Source: Candidatus Aminicenantota bacterium (lineage in GTDB: Bacteria > Acidobacteriota > Aminicenantia > Aminicenantales > UBA4085). From it: a DNA stretch of 45,677 bases. Under the pieces are notes generated by a model. The model was not told the DNA's origin. It saw only the letters and a list, made by a program, of their open reading frames with translations, and searched no databases. The position numbers and the translations under genes were made by a program. Position 1 is the stretch's first letter, and each line of letters begins with the position of its first letter. The DNA lies in assembly GCA_017883285.1 (NCBI GenBank), contig JADGNV010000064.1:1-45677 (forward strand). The letters run 5' to 3'. Positions 31,315 through 40,105 of this stretch are shown one piece after another.

Positions 31315-32685
31315 TCAGTCGTTGGCGAAGTGAGCGTGGAGGATGCGGTAGCCGTCCGGCGCCTGGACCAGGACGAACGTCACCGGCCCCTGCTGGACCG
31401 GCCCCTCCTCCCCGACGTTCTTGTCGAAGAGCCAGCGGGCGGTGACGAACGCGGCCGTCCCGAGCGGTTGGACGCGGATCTCCTCGAGCCAGAGTCGGCT
31501 GTCCTGGGCCTTGCCTCCGGCCGTGAACCCAAACCCCTTGTGGTGCTCGACGAGCGGCTCGAGCCCGCGGATCAGGCCCTTCTTTTCGGAGGAAAAATAG
31601 GACGGGGCGGGATTGACCGAGAAGAGGCTGTAGAGGAGCGTGAGATCGGACATGTTCCCCATGACCGTCCAGGTCGTGAGCGTGTCCTCGACGGTCCGGT
31701 GGGCGGGATTGGTCAGGGTGAGATTGGCCACGTCGGCTTCGGCCGCGATGGAGGCGAAGTAGGTCCAGGTCTTCTCCTTCAGGATCGCCTCGAAGACGCC
31801 GAGGGCCATGAAGACGTCCCCTCCCCAGAGGTCCCAGTTGCCGAGACCGTAGGCCCGGATGAGGGCGTTCGGCTTCTTTTCGTCCGCGGAGTCTTCCTCC
31901 CAGGGAGACAGCATCAGCTCCGGAGCGATCGCGCCCCGGTACATGAGGATGCGCTGGTAGTAGCCCGTGTTCTCGACGACATTCGCCCGCGGCCGGACCG
32001 CGGCCAGGGCGTCGCGGGCCTCCTTGTCGAGTTTCATCCGGCGCAGGGTCAGGTACAGCCAGTCCGTCGCGGCGATCACGGAATCGTCGTTCTTCGCCCA
32101 CGTCAAACAGTCGCGAAACGCCTTTTCGGCGAACGGATATTCGCCGGCCAGAAAATAAGCCAGTCCGAGGTGGTAATAGATGTTGTAGTGGGTGTTGGAG
32201 AGCGGTTGGCCCGACTTGCTCGGGACGGCGTCCGGTTCAACCTCGAGCGGCTTCCCTTTCGCCAGCTCGGCCGCTTTCTCTAGGTCGTCGACGGCTCGGA
32301 CGAACTGGCGGATGGTGAGATACCGGTGGCCCCGGTGGCGGAGGAGGCGGTAGGACTGGGGAAATTTCGCCAGTCCATCGCTGAACGCCTTGATGGCCTC
32401 CCGGTAACGGCCGGCGTATGCGGCGCGCCGGCCCAGCCAGATGAAATTTTCTTCGCTGGGGTCCTTGGCAAGCTTCTGGCGGGCTTCGGCGTAACGATCG
32501 AGGCTCGCCTTGTCGGAGGCCGGAGAGACAAGCTTCTCTCCCATCAGGGAGATGGCTTCATAGGTCTTGGGAGCGAGCTTTTTGGCTTCAACGACCTGGC
32601 CGCCGGCCGAAGGACCGGCCGAAGCCCCGAGGAACAAGGCCGCCCCGAGGACGGAAGCCAGGAGGCGGAGCGTTTTCGTCCTCAC
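31315..32685 (-). CDS. Exported TPR protein with C-terminal NTF2/SnoaL-like domain
   Basis: A 456-aa protein starting at GTG with AGGGG upstream. Residues 1-28 are a Sec-type signal peptide without a lipobox Cys. About 60-215 contain tetratricopeptide-like helices (AAYAGRYREAIKAFSDGLAKFPQSYRLLRHRGHRY; LGLAYFLAGEYPFAEKAFRDCL). The last 115 residues look like an NTF2/SnoaL fold ending YRILHAHFAND, the usual last strand of that family. No catalytic function is assigned. It lies 13 nt downstream of the nitroreductase gene and may be co-transcribed. Confidence 0.7.
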   Translation of the reverse strand: MRTKTLRLLASVLGAALFLGASAGPSAGGQVVEAKKLAPKTYEAISLMGEKLVSPASDKASLDRYAEARQKLAKDPSEENFIWLGRRAAYAGRYREAIKAFSDGLAKFPQSYRLLRHRGHRYLTIRQFVRAVDDLEKAAELAKGKPLEVEPDAVPSKSGQPLSNTHYNIYYHLGLAYFLAGEYPFAEKAFRDCLTWAKNDDSVIAATDWLYLTLRRMKLDKEARDALAAVRPRANVVENTGYYQRILMYRGAIAPELMLSPWEEDSADEKKPNALIRAYGLGNWDLWGGDVFMALGVFEAILKEKTWTYFASIAAEADVANLTLTNPAHRTVEDTLTTWTVMGNMSDLTLLYSLFSVNPAPSYFSSEKKGLIRGLEPLVEHHKGFGFTAGGKAQDSRLWLEEIRVQPLGTAAFVTARWLFDKNVGEEGPVQQGPVTFVLVQAPDGYRILHAHFAND

Positions 32686-32698
32686 GCCCGGCGCCCCT

Positions 32699-33208
32699 TC
32701 ACCAGCGCTCCCGATGCACGATTTCGGCCAGGGGCTTGCGGACGAAGGCCCGCGGCGCTTCGTCGGGGTAGCCGACCGGTGTCATCGCCAGCGGCTCGAT
32801 GCCGTCGGGCAGGCCTAGGGCCTTCCGGAGCTCCGCGGGATCGAAGGCCGCGATCCAGCACGTCGCCAGCCCCTCGGCCGCGGCGGCCAGGACGAGGTGT
32901 TCGAAGGCGATGGTGACGTCGACGTCCGCGTAATTTTTCTTGTCCATGCGGACCCAGGCTTCGTCCGGCTCGGCGCAGGCGCAGATGACGACCGGGGCGG
33001 CGGCGAACCAGTCCCGGGAATAAGCCCTGGTCAGGCTCCGGCGGACCGCCTCGTCGGTGACGACGATGAAATGACAGGGCTGGCGGTTGGCCGCCGAGGG
33101 CGCGATCCTCACGGCCTCCAGGATCCGTTCGAGCTTGTCCGGCTCCACGGGGGTCGATTTGTATTTCCGGATGCTCCGGCGGGTTTCTAAAACATGATAG
33201 AAGTCCAT
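32699..33208 (-). CDS. Nitroreductase-family FMN protein
   Basis: A 169-aa member of the nitroreductase/FMN-dependent NAD(P)H oxidoreductase fold. The start DFYHVLETRRSIRKYKSTPVE carries the Arg-Arg-Ser-x-Arg phosphate-binding motif, followed by APSAANRQPCHFIVV, the FMN contact loop, and GLATCWIAAFDP near 115. Acts as a cytoplasmic dimer reducing nitroaromatics or quinone-like acceptors; the natural substrate is unknown. The 124-nt gap upstream to rpoD holds a GATAAT -10-like box and a CTTTAGGGA/AAAGGAGC ribosome site. Confidence 0.88.
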   Translation of the reverse strand: MDFYHVLETRRSIRKYKSTPVEPDKLERILEAVRIAPSAANRQPCHFIVVTDEAVRRSLTRAYSRDWFAAAPVVICACAEPDEAWVRMDKKNYADVDVTIAFEHLVLAAAAEGLATCWIAAFDPAELRKALGLPDGIEPLAMTPVGYPDEAPRAFVRKPLAEIVHRERW

Positions 33209-33332
33209 GGTTCGCTCCTTTAGGGATGGTCGCCTTCGATTATCTCAAAAAGGCCGGGACAAGGGAAGGCTGAGCGCACTCGTGCTTTTCGTCCCATTGA
33301 CCTTATTGCCCCGTCCATTTTTTGGGGTCCCC

Positions 33333-34772
<1,440 letters not shown>

Positions 34773-34847
34773 GTGGCACTCCTCTCCGCTGCGTTTCGCC
34801 TCTCAAGGAAAATACGCTTTGACCCGTTCCCCCTTAGTGTACCACGT

Positions 34848-34946
34848 GTGAAGTTTACGTATATGGGTGGGCCGGGATCCGAGCTGGATCTTTCGACGCT
34901 GGGGACAGAAGAAACCGCCGCCATCATGGAGCGGCTGAAGGGCTGA
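34848..34946 (+). CDS. Possible 32-aa peptide or gene remnant
   Basis: A GTG-initiated frame (alternative internal ATG at codon 6) encodes an acidic peptide ending TLGTEETAAIMERLKG. A terminator-like hairpin with T-run begins within its last codons. No ribosome site and no convincing promoter are seen. It could be a genuine small gene or the 3' end of a lost one; no homologue is recognised. Confidence 0.25.
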   Translation: MKFTYMGGPGSELDLSTLGTEETAAIMERLKG

Positions 34947-34970
34947 ATCCTGGCCCCTGGCCGCTTTTTT
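34930..34970 (+). terminator. Rho-independent terminator (plus strand)
   Basis: AGCGGC (34930-34935) pairs with GCCGCT (34960-34965), and inside it GGGC (34940-34943) pairs with GCCC (34953-34956). The stem is followed at once by six T (34965-34970). It lies at the end of the 32-aa frame. Confidence 0.5.
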
Positions 34971-35067
34971 AGGGTTTTGTGGGGTTTAATGGGAAATTGT
35001 GGGGAATAGCACAGAACAGCCGCTGCGGCCATAAGAGATTGATTTATAAGGATTATATGGGGTGAAT

Positions 35068-35115
35068 ATGGTGGAGCTGACCAGGATCGAACTGGCGACC
35101 TCTTGACTGCCAGTC
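35068..35115 (-). repeat. Partial tRNA-Ala copy (attachment-site duplicate)
   Basis: These 48 nt are identical to 37114-37161, the 3' part of the intact tRNA-Ala gene from the anticodon stem to the encoded CCA plus one base. The identity stops abruptly at 35116. The missing 5' half means it cannot be a functional tRNA. This is the expected far-end att site after integration into a tRNA 3' end. Confidence 0.9.
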
Positions 35116-35289
35116 GAACAGACACTTTTTTTTGAACCCCGCTAACTTGATAGAACCAAATGAGATGGGGGGGATAATAGAAACTTCCTCAGACTCGGAT
35201 TTGACGGGGGAGATCATCTTGACAGGCTCTCCCATTTCGGCGAACAATTAGGCCATCTTAAAAAGATAATGGTGGGATAAAATAGGGAA

Positions 35290-36699
35290 ATGATGCTTCG
35301 ATATATCATAAAGAAAGAAATCCTGGAAATAATAACGAGCCCGAAATTTGTATTCACATTTATCCTCTGCGCTATCCTGATTCTCCTTTCGGTTTATACC
35401 GGGGTCATAAATTATCGCGCGGAACTAAAGGAATATACGACCTCTCTTGCGTTAGCAGAGAAGGACATTTCGACCTTGCCGAATATCCAGGCTCTATCTG
35501 GTCATACTATTAGGATTAGCAAGCCGCCATCAGTCCTTGGGACGATTGTCAACGGTATCGAGGAGTCCGTCGGCCGGGTAGCGCCGATAAGTCGCACAAC
35601 AGACCCGAGCCTTATTGATTCAAAGTATGATAGTAATCCGGTTTTTGCAGTATTTGGCACCTTGGATCTCATGTTCATAGTCAAAATAGTTCTAAGTCTC
35701 TTCGCTTTTCTCTTCACATATGATGTAATAGTTGGCGAGAAAGAAAGAGGGACATTGAAGCTCGCTTTAGCAAACAGCGTCCCCCGCGACCAATTTATTC
35801 TTGGCAAAGCCATTGGCGGCTATATCTGTCTTCTAATCCCACTTCTCATCCCGATGATCCTGGGTATCGTCGCCATGATGATTGTGCCAAATGTGGCTTT
35901 TACTAGCGATGACTGGCTTCGACTTCTCATGATATTTATTATGTTTTTGCTCTATCTTTCTGTTTTTTTCAGTTTGGGGCTTTTTGTATCGGCCAGGACG
36001 AGTCGATCTTCAACGAGTTTTCTCATTCTACTTTTTATATGGGTGATATTCGTTATGGTCATTCCTAAAATTGCGTTTATTGCGGCGGCTCAAATCGAGC
36101 CCATCTCCTCAATCCACGAGATTACCTCCCAAAAGACAGCGTTCCTCTTGCAGGCAGAATCGGAATTACAGAATTCGAACAGAAAATGGGGTCAAGAACA
36201 TGCTTCAGAATATGATAAAGACCCTAAAGTATATCAAGAGAAATTCATGAAATATTTCGCAGAAGTTACTCGAGATTTCCAATTGAAAGTGGACTCCACC
36301 AACGCCGCCATTGATCTTAAATATAATATGGAGAGGAAATCCCAGCAGTCCCTCGCTGAAAACCTATCAAGAATCTCTCCTGCCTCAGCGCTTAGCTTTG
36401 GCACAATGTCCTTAGCCCGAACTGGAGTCGAAGAGTACGATCGGTTCTTAATATCTGTGCGAGCATACAAACGAGTTTATATGAATTGGCTTATTTCTAA
36501 AACTAGCCAATCATTAAACGCAAATCCGGGCGGAGCAATTGATAGTAGCCTTAAAGATATGCCCAAGCACCGGATGGAGCCCGAACAGTTTGGCGAATCG
36601 ATAATTAGGACAATTCCTGATTTCGTACTGATGATCGTATTGATTATCGTTTTATTCGCAGGAGCATATTTCTCCTTCCGGCGCTATGACGTGCGCTAG
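35290..36699 (+). CDS. ABC-2-type transporter permease (orphan)
   Basis: A 469-aa membrane protein. TM1 lies near residues 17-37, a large extracytoplasmic loop follows (about 40-110), then five TM helices between about 115 and 260 with the family blocks DVIVGEKERGTLKLALANSVPRDQF and LGKAIGGYICLLIPLLIP. A second long soluble loop (about 275-440) and a final TM lie near 445-463. This is the ABC-2 permease layout with two large loops (DUF3526-like). No ATP-binding partner is nearby. AT-rich codons mark it as foreign. TAAAAT ends 6 nt before the ATG. Confidence 0.85.
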   Translation: MMLRYIIKKEILEIITSPKFVFTFILCAILILLSVYTGVINYRAELKEYTTSLALAEKDISTLPNIQALSGHTIRISKPPSVLGTIVNGIEESVGRVAPISRTTDPSLIDSKYDSNPVFAVFGTLDLMFIVKIVLSLFAFLFTYDVIVGEKERGTLKLALANSVPRDQFILGKAIGGYICLLIPLLIPMILGIVAMMIVPNVAFTSDDWLRLLMIFIMFLLYLSVFFSLGLFVSARTSRSSTSFLILLFIWVIFVMVIPKIAFIAAAQIEPISSIHEITSQKTAFLLQAESELQNSNRKWGQEHASEYDKDPKVYQEKFMKYFAEVTRDFQLKVDSTNAAIDLKYNMERKSQQSLAENLSRISPASALSFGTMSLARTGVEEYDRFLISVRAYKRVYMNWLISKTSQSLNANPGGAIDSSLKDMPKHRMEPEQFGESIIRTIPDFVLMIVLIIVLFAGAYFSFRRYDVR

Positions 36700-37114
36700 G
36701 GCAAGGAAAAAAAATCAACGCCTAAATCGAGATTGCCTTAGCGCTTGGCGTTCCGCCCGTCCTATCTCAATCGCATCATCTACGTTCGGTAAAGAACTCT
36801 TCTGTAACGCCGCGGCCGATAGATGCTCGAACCTAGGGAACCTAAGTCCTTTTATCAACTACGAAATATTCCCGATCTGAACCCACCTTTTAACAACATA
36901 CAGAACAACACAAACCGGCCCTGGATAGCATTTTCTCGATTTCCTTATCCGCGATTTAGAGATCGGATATGTTTATGAAAGGGTCAGAATTTGCCTAGAC
37001 TTCAACCACAAATATTTGACGCGCATTTGACATTTTGCGCGTAAAAGAGCTGCCTACGGCATAAAGCGACTTAAATCACGACGTGAAAAAAACAATGGAG
37101 GATAAAGAAATTAA
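36700..37114. other. Non-coding AT-rich right part of the island
   Basis: About 415 nt with no convincing reading frame: a 64-codon frame starting at 36686 has composition and sequence unlike a real protein. It holds one inverted repeat (37019-37042) and several A- and T-runs. Probably decayed or regulatory element DNA. Confidence 0.6.
37019..37042. repeat. Inverted repeat near the island's tRNA end
   Basis: ACGCGCA (37019-37025) and TGCGCGT (37036-37042) are perfect complements around a 10-nt AT-rich spacer, about 70 nt from the tRNA gene. It may be a protein-binding site of the recombination system or a hairpin. Confidence 0.45.
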
Positions 37115-37191
37115 TGGTGGAGCTGACCAGGATCGAACTGGCGACCTCTTGACTGCCAGTCAAGCGCTCTCCCGAACTGAGCTACAGCCCC
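37115..37191 (-). tRNA. tRNA-Ala (anticodon GGC)
   Basis: A complete 77-nt cloverleaf with encoded CCA. The acceptor stem GGGGCTG/CAGCTCC contains the G3-U70 pair that identifies tRNA-Ala. The D-loop segment AGCTCAGTTCGGGAGAGC, the anticodon stem-loop CTTGA-CTGGCAG-TCAAG (anticodon GGC) and the T-loop GTTCGATCC are all canonical. Its 3' part is duplicated at 35068-35115. A TTGACG-17-TAGGAT promoter lies just upstream. Confidence 0.97.
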
Positions 37192-37203
37192 ACTGGGGAT
37201 GAT

Positions 37204-37232
37204 ATCCTACAAAAAAAGGGGCTTCCCGTCAA
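37204..37232 (-). promoter_or_regulatory. tRNA-Ala promoter
   Basis: On the minus strand TTGACG (37227-37232), 17 bp, TAGGAT (37204-37209), followed 12 nt later by the mature tRNA 5' end. Confidence 0.75.
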
Positions 37233-37250
37233 GGAGTTCCCCGCATCTTT

Positions 37251-37279
37251 TTGATTTCACGGGAGATCTCGATTAAAAT
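37251..37279 (+). promoter_or_regulatory. Promoter of the D-lyxose/D-mannose isomerase gene
   Basis: TTGATT (37251-37256), 17 bp, TAAAAT (37274-37279), then GGGAGG and the ATG 9 nt after the -10. The short distance predicts a very short or absent leader, although GGGAGG could be a ribosome site if transcription starts a little earlier. Confidence 0.55.
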
Positions 37280-37288
37280 GGGAGGCCT

Positions 37289-37831
37289 ATGAAACGCGAC
37301 GACGTCCGAAAAGCCCGCGAGCGCGCCGCGCAAATCCTGGCGAAAGCCGGGATCGCCGTCGCCTTCCGCGAAAAAGAAACCCTGGAGATCGCCGACTTCG
37401 GCCTGAACGACCTCGAGCACTACGGCCTCGAAGTGCTGGCCTACGAATCGAACGACCGCTACTGCGCCAAGGAGCTCGTCCTCTTCCCCCGCCAGATCTG
37501 CCCCGAGCACCATCACCCGCCGATCGACGCCCACAACGTCGGCAAACAAGAGACGTTCCGCTGCCGCTGGGGCCTCGTCTATCTGAATATCGAGGGCGAG
37601 CCGACGCCCCATCCCAAAGCTAAAATCCCCGCCGGCGACGAGGCGCTCTTCACCGCCCGGCACGAAATCGTCCTCCGCCCCGGCGATCAATACACGCTGC
37701 CGCCCGGACGGTTGCACTGGTTCCAGGCCGGCGACGAAGGGGCGGTGCTGAGCGAGTTCTCGTCGAAGAACCTCGACGAAACGGACGTCTGGCGGAACCC
37801 GCGCATCAAGAGAATCCCGACGATCGATTAA
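37289..37831 (+). CDS. D-lyxose/D-mannose isomerase-family cupin
   Basis: A 180-aa single-domain cupin of the D-lyxose ketol-isomerase family, which interconverts D-lyxose/D-xylulose and often D-mannose/D-fructose with a Mn ion. The metal site is visible as CPEHHHPP (H74-H76), E88 in KQETFRCRWG and H143 in GRLHWFQAG. Its stop overlaps the stop of the opposing URO-D-family gene (shared TTAA, 37828-37831). Next to an alpha-mannosidase and a sugar symporter, a mannose-to-fructose role is the natural reading (inference). Confidence 0.85.
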   Translation: MKRDDVRKARERAAQILAKAGIAVAFREKETLEIADFGLNDLEHYGLEVLAYESNDRYCAKELVLFPRQICPEHHHPPIDAHNVGKQETFRCRWGLVYLNIEGEPTPHPKAKIPAGDEALFTARHEIVLRPGDQYTLPPGRLHWFQAGDEGAVLSEFSSKNLDETDVWRNPRIKRIPTID

Positions 37832-38850
37832 TCCGCGTGCGCGGCCTCGGCCATGGCCGCCACGTTCTCGGGCGGGACGTTCGGCAGCAGCGCCTCGTGG
37901 CTGGGGCTCACGATCCACCACGGTCCGAACACATCCTTCAGCCGCCGGACCTCGGCCCTCACTTCGGCCGGGGATCCCTGCACGAGAAGCTGCTGGGTGT
38001 CGATCCCGCCTAAAAACGCGACCTTCCCCTGAAAGTCCCGGGCCAGCCGCTCCGCCTCCATGCCCGCTGCCCGCGCTTGGAGCGGATGGAGGCAGTTCAC
38101 GCCGGCCGCGATGAGATGGGGAATCACCCGGCCGATCGACCCGCAGGAATGGAGGATGACCTGCCAGCCGTGGGCCCGCGCCTGGTCCGTGAATTTCCGG
38201 AACCAGGGGAGGATGAATTCCTCGAAGTGGCGGGGGCTGATGAGGAGATCGCACTGGGTGCCGAAGTCGTTGCCGAAGAAATACCCGTCGGCCAGGTCGC
38301 CGGCCGCGGCGAAAAAGCGGCGGTTGGCCTCGAGATAGAATCCGCAGACCCGACTGGTGACGGCGTGGACGACCGCCGGGTTGGTGTGCATCTTGACGAA
38401 ATATTCCTCCATTCCGAAGAGGTCCATCACATCGTGGAAGAAGGGAGCCCAGAAGCCGCTGGCCCGGTAGAACGGTCCGGCGCCGCGCAGAGCGGCGAGG
38501 CCTTCCCCGAAATCGAGATAATCCGGATCCGGCCAATCGAAGGCCTCCACATCCGCCTCCGTCTCCGCGCCGGCGAGCGGTCCGGGCTGTCCATGGAAGA
38601 CCTTGTATTGGCGAGCGTCGAAGAGCTTCTTCCCGGCGGGATGCCGGTAGGTTGTCTCCATGTATTGGGGCGTCAGCCAGCGGAAATCGTCGCCCAATTT
38701 GAGGCGCAATTCCTCCTCGGTCCGAGTGCCGAAGTAGCGATGATAGAGCGGCCAGGTATCGGAGTGCGGGTTGCCGAGCCAGAACCCCCGCCGCGGTACG
38801 GGGCGGAGGGCGATGATGTCCCGAATCAGGGAACGGCTCGTGGGGGTCAC
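37828..38850 (-). CDS. URO-D-family protein, second of a pair
   Basis: A 340-aa TIM-barrel protein of the uroporphyrinogen decarboxylase superfamily, which includes corrinoid and cobalamin methyltransferases such as MtaA. It has the family helix-loop VILHSCGSIGRVIPHLIAAGVNCLHPLQ with H234 and C236 in an HxC pattern, but the later strand reads FLGGIDTQQL with Ile where the paired protein has Cys, so a full zinc site is not evident. It begins at a GTG overlapping the upstream stop (GTGA). It lacks heme-pathway context; a sugar-linked methyl or carboxyl reaction is only a guess. Confidence 0.8.
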   Translation of the reverse strand: MTPTSRSLIRDIIALRPVPRRGFWLGNPHSDTWPLYHRYFGTRTEEELRLKLGDDFRWLTPQYMETTYRHPAGKKLFDARQYKVFHGQPGPLAGAETEADVEAFDWPDPDYLDFGEGLAALRGAGPFYRASGFWAPFFHDVMDLFGMEEYFVKMHTNPAVVHAVTSRVCGFYLEANRRFFAAAGDLADGYFFGNDFGTQCDLLISPRHFEEFILPWFRKFTDQARAHGWQVILHSCGSIGRVIPHLIAAGVNCLHPLQARAAGMEAERLARDFQGKVAFLGGIDTQQLLVQGSPAEVRAEVRRLKDVFGPWWIVSPSHEALLPNVPPENVAAMAEAAHAD

Positions 38851-40091
38851 CGGTATTTCTTTACCGCGTCGTACATCGCCGTGACGTTCCGCGGCGGGAC
38901 GTGGGGCATGATGTTGTGGATCGGAGTGAAGACGAACCCGCCGCCCGGGGCGAACGTCGCGATCCGCTCCCGCACGTGGGCTTCGATCTCCTCCGGGGTG
39001 CTAAGGGGCAGGACGCGCTGCGTGTCGCAGCCGCCGCCCCAGAAGGTGAGGTCCTTTCCGAATTCCTTCTTGAGCCGGGCCGGGTCCATCCCCCGGGCGC
39101 TCGTCTGGACGGGGTTGATGATCTCGACCCCGACCTCGATGAGGTCGGGCAGGATGTCGGCGATCGCCCCGCAGGAATGGAGGAAGAGGTGAAGACCCGA
39201 CCGCTTCCTCACCGTCTCGAAAATCAGGCGCTGGCGCGGCTTGAACACCTCCCGATACAGGCGCGGCGAGATTTCGAGGGCCTGCTGCGTCCCGAAATCG
39301 TCGCCCATCTGGATGATCTGGACGTAGCCCTCGACCGCGTCCAGAACCTTGGAGAGGTTGGCGAGGTGCATCTCGACGAGCTTGTCGAGCAGGGCTTCGG
39401 CCTTCCGGCGGTTTTCGACGAGGTCGATGAGGAACTGGTCCATGCGGCAGAGGTACTGGCCCCATTCGAGAAGGTTCGCCCCGAAGGCGACCATGACCGC
39501 ATAATCCGTCATTTCGTAGAGATGCTTCGCCCGGCGGCGGATTTCGGCCAGGTGTTCGGAAGTGAGCGGCTTGTGATAGGGCGCGCACGGAAGCGCGGAC
39601 CAGGTGACGTCGCCCATGAGCTCGGGCAGTCGGTCGAGGACGGACAAATCGCCGCCGTCCCAGTCCTTCAAGGGAAATCGCGTTTGGCTCAGAAAGTAAG
39701 CGCCCCGGGGCATCGCCCCGATCGACTCGCCCTTCTCATTAAGAGCGAGCCATCCCCCGTCGTGCGGGACGAAATTGATGTAGGCCGGTATTTTCGCGGC
39801 CGCGCCGTCCGGCAGAATGAAGGGCTTCCAATCGCTCGCGTCGCACAGGAAAGCGCGCCCCAGGTCCACGACGTCCGATTCCACGTAATCCAAAATCCAG
39901 TCTTCGGGTAGGGCAAGCTGCTGGACGACGTCGTAGACGTATGTGTTGCCGTCGGTGATCCCGAGATGTTCCTTCAGCCGGCGATAGGCGACGGCCGTGA
40001 TGCCCGTGGAGCGCATCGCCCCGAGATCGACGGGGACGCGGTCCGGCTCGCGATGGCTGATGGTCCGGAGGACCCGTTCACGTCTGGTCAT
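38847..40091 (-). CDS. URO-D-family protein with candidate HxC...C zinc site
   Basis: A 414-aa uroporphyrinogen decarboxylase-superfamily protein starting TRRERVLRTISHREPDRVPVDLG, typical of the sugar-cluster and methyltransferase branch rather than heme HemE. H305 and C307 (FLHSCGAIAD) together with a Cys near 355 (WGGGCDTQ) recall the HxC...C zinc-thiolate site of corrinoid methyltransferases. It follows the GH38 gene by 14 nt and overlaps its paralogue by 4 nt. No corrinoid protein gene is nearby. TAAAAT lies 6 nt before the ATG, so an internal promoter is possible. Confidence 0.82.
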   Translation of the reverse strand: MTRRERVLRTISHREPDRVPVDLGAMRSTGITAVAYRRLKEHLGITDGNTYVYDVVQQLALPEDWILDYVESDVVDLGRAFLCDASDWKPFILPDGAAAKIPAYINFVPHDGGWLALNEKGESIGAMPRGAYFLSQTRFPLKDWDGGDLSVLDRLPELMGDVTWSALPCAPYHKPLTSEHLAEIRRRAKHLYEMTDYAVMVAFGANLLEWGQYLCRMDQFLIDLVENRRKAEALLDKLVEMHLANLSKVLDAVEGYVQIIQMGDDFGTQQALEISPRLYREVFKPRQRLIFETVRKRSGLHLFLHSCGAIADILPDLIEVGVEIINPVQTSARGMDPARLKKEFGKDLTFWGGGCDTQRVLPLSTPEEIEAHVRERIATFAPGGGFVFTPIHNIMPHVPPRNVTAMYDAVKKYR

Positions 40092-40105
40092 GCGCCTATT
40101 TTATC

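Larger units (their letters stand above)
35068..37114. mobile_element. Small tRNA-Ala-integrated island, integrase absent
   Basis: About 2.05 kb of AT-rich DNA bounded by the 48-bp tRNA-derived direct repeat. The only clear gene is an ABC-2-type permease with codon use unlike the rest of the window. No integrase, transposase or replication gene is present, so it is either a deleted remnant or was mobilised in trans. The intact tRNA gene lies at the right boundary with its 3' end facing the island, as expected for tyrosine-recombinase integration. Confidence 0.75.

Noticed and set aside
35053-35235. Short minus-strand frame starting MGEPVKMISPVKSE and running into the partial tRNA
   Set aside because: The C-terminal part is antisense tRNA sequence and there is no ribosome site. 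It could be a remnant of an element gene, but nothing supports expression.
36686-36880. 64-codon frame after the ABC-2 permease
   Set aside because: It overlaps the permease end, has no ribosome site, and its Cys/Arg/Ser-rich composition looks random.
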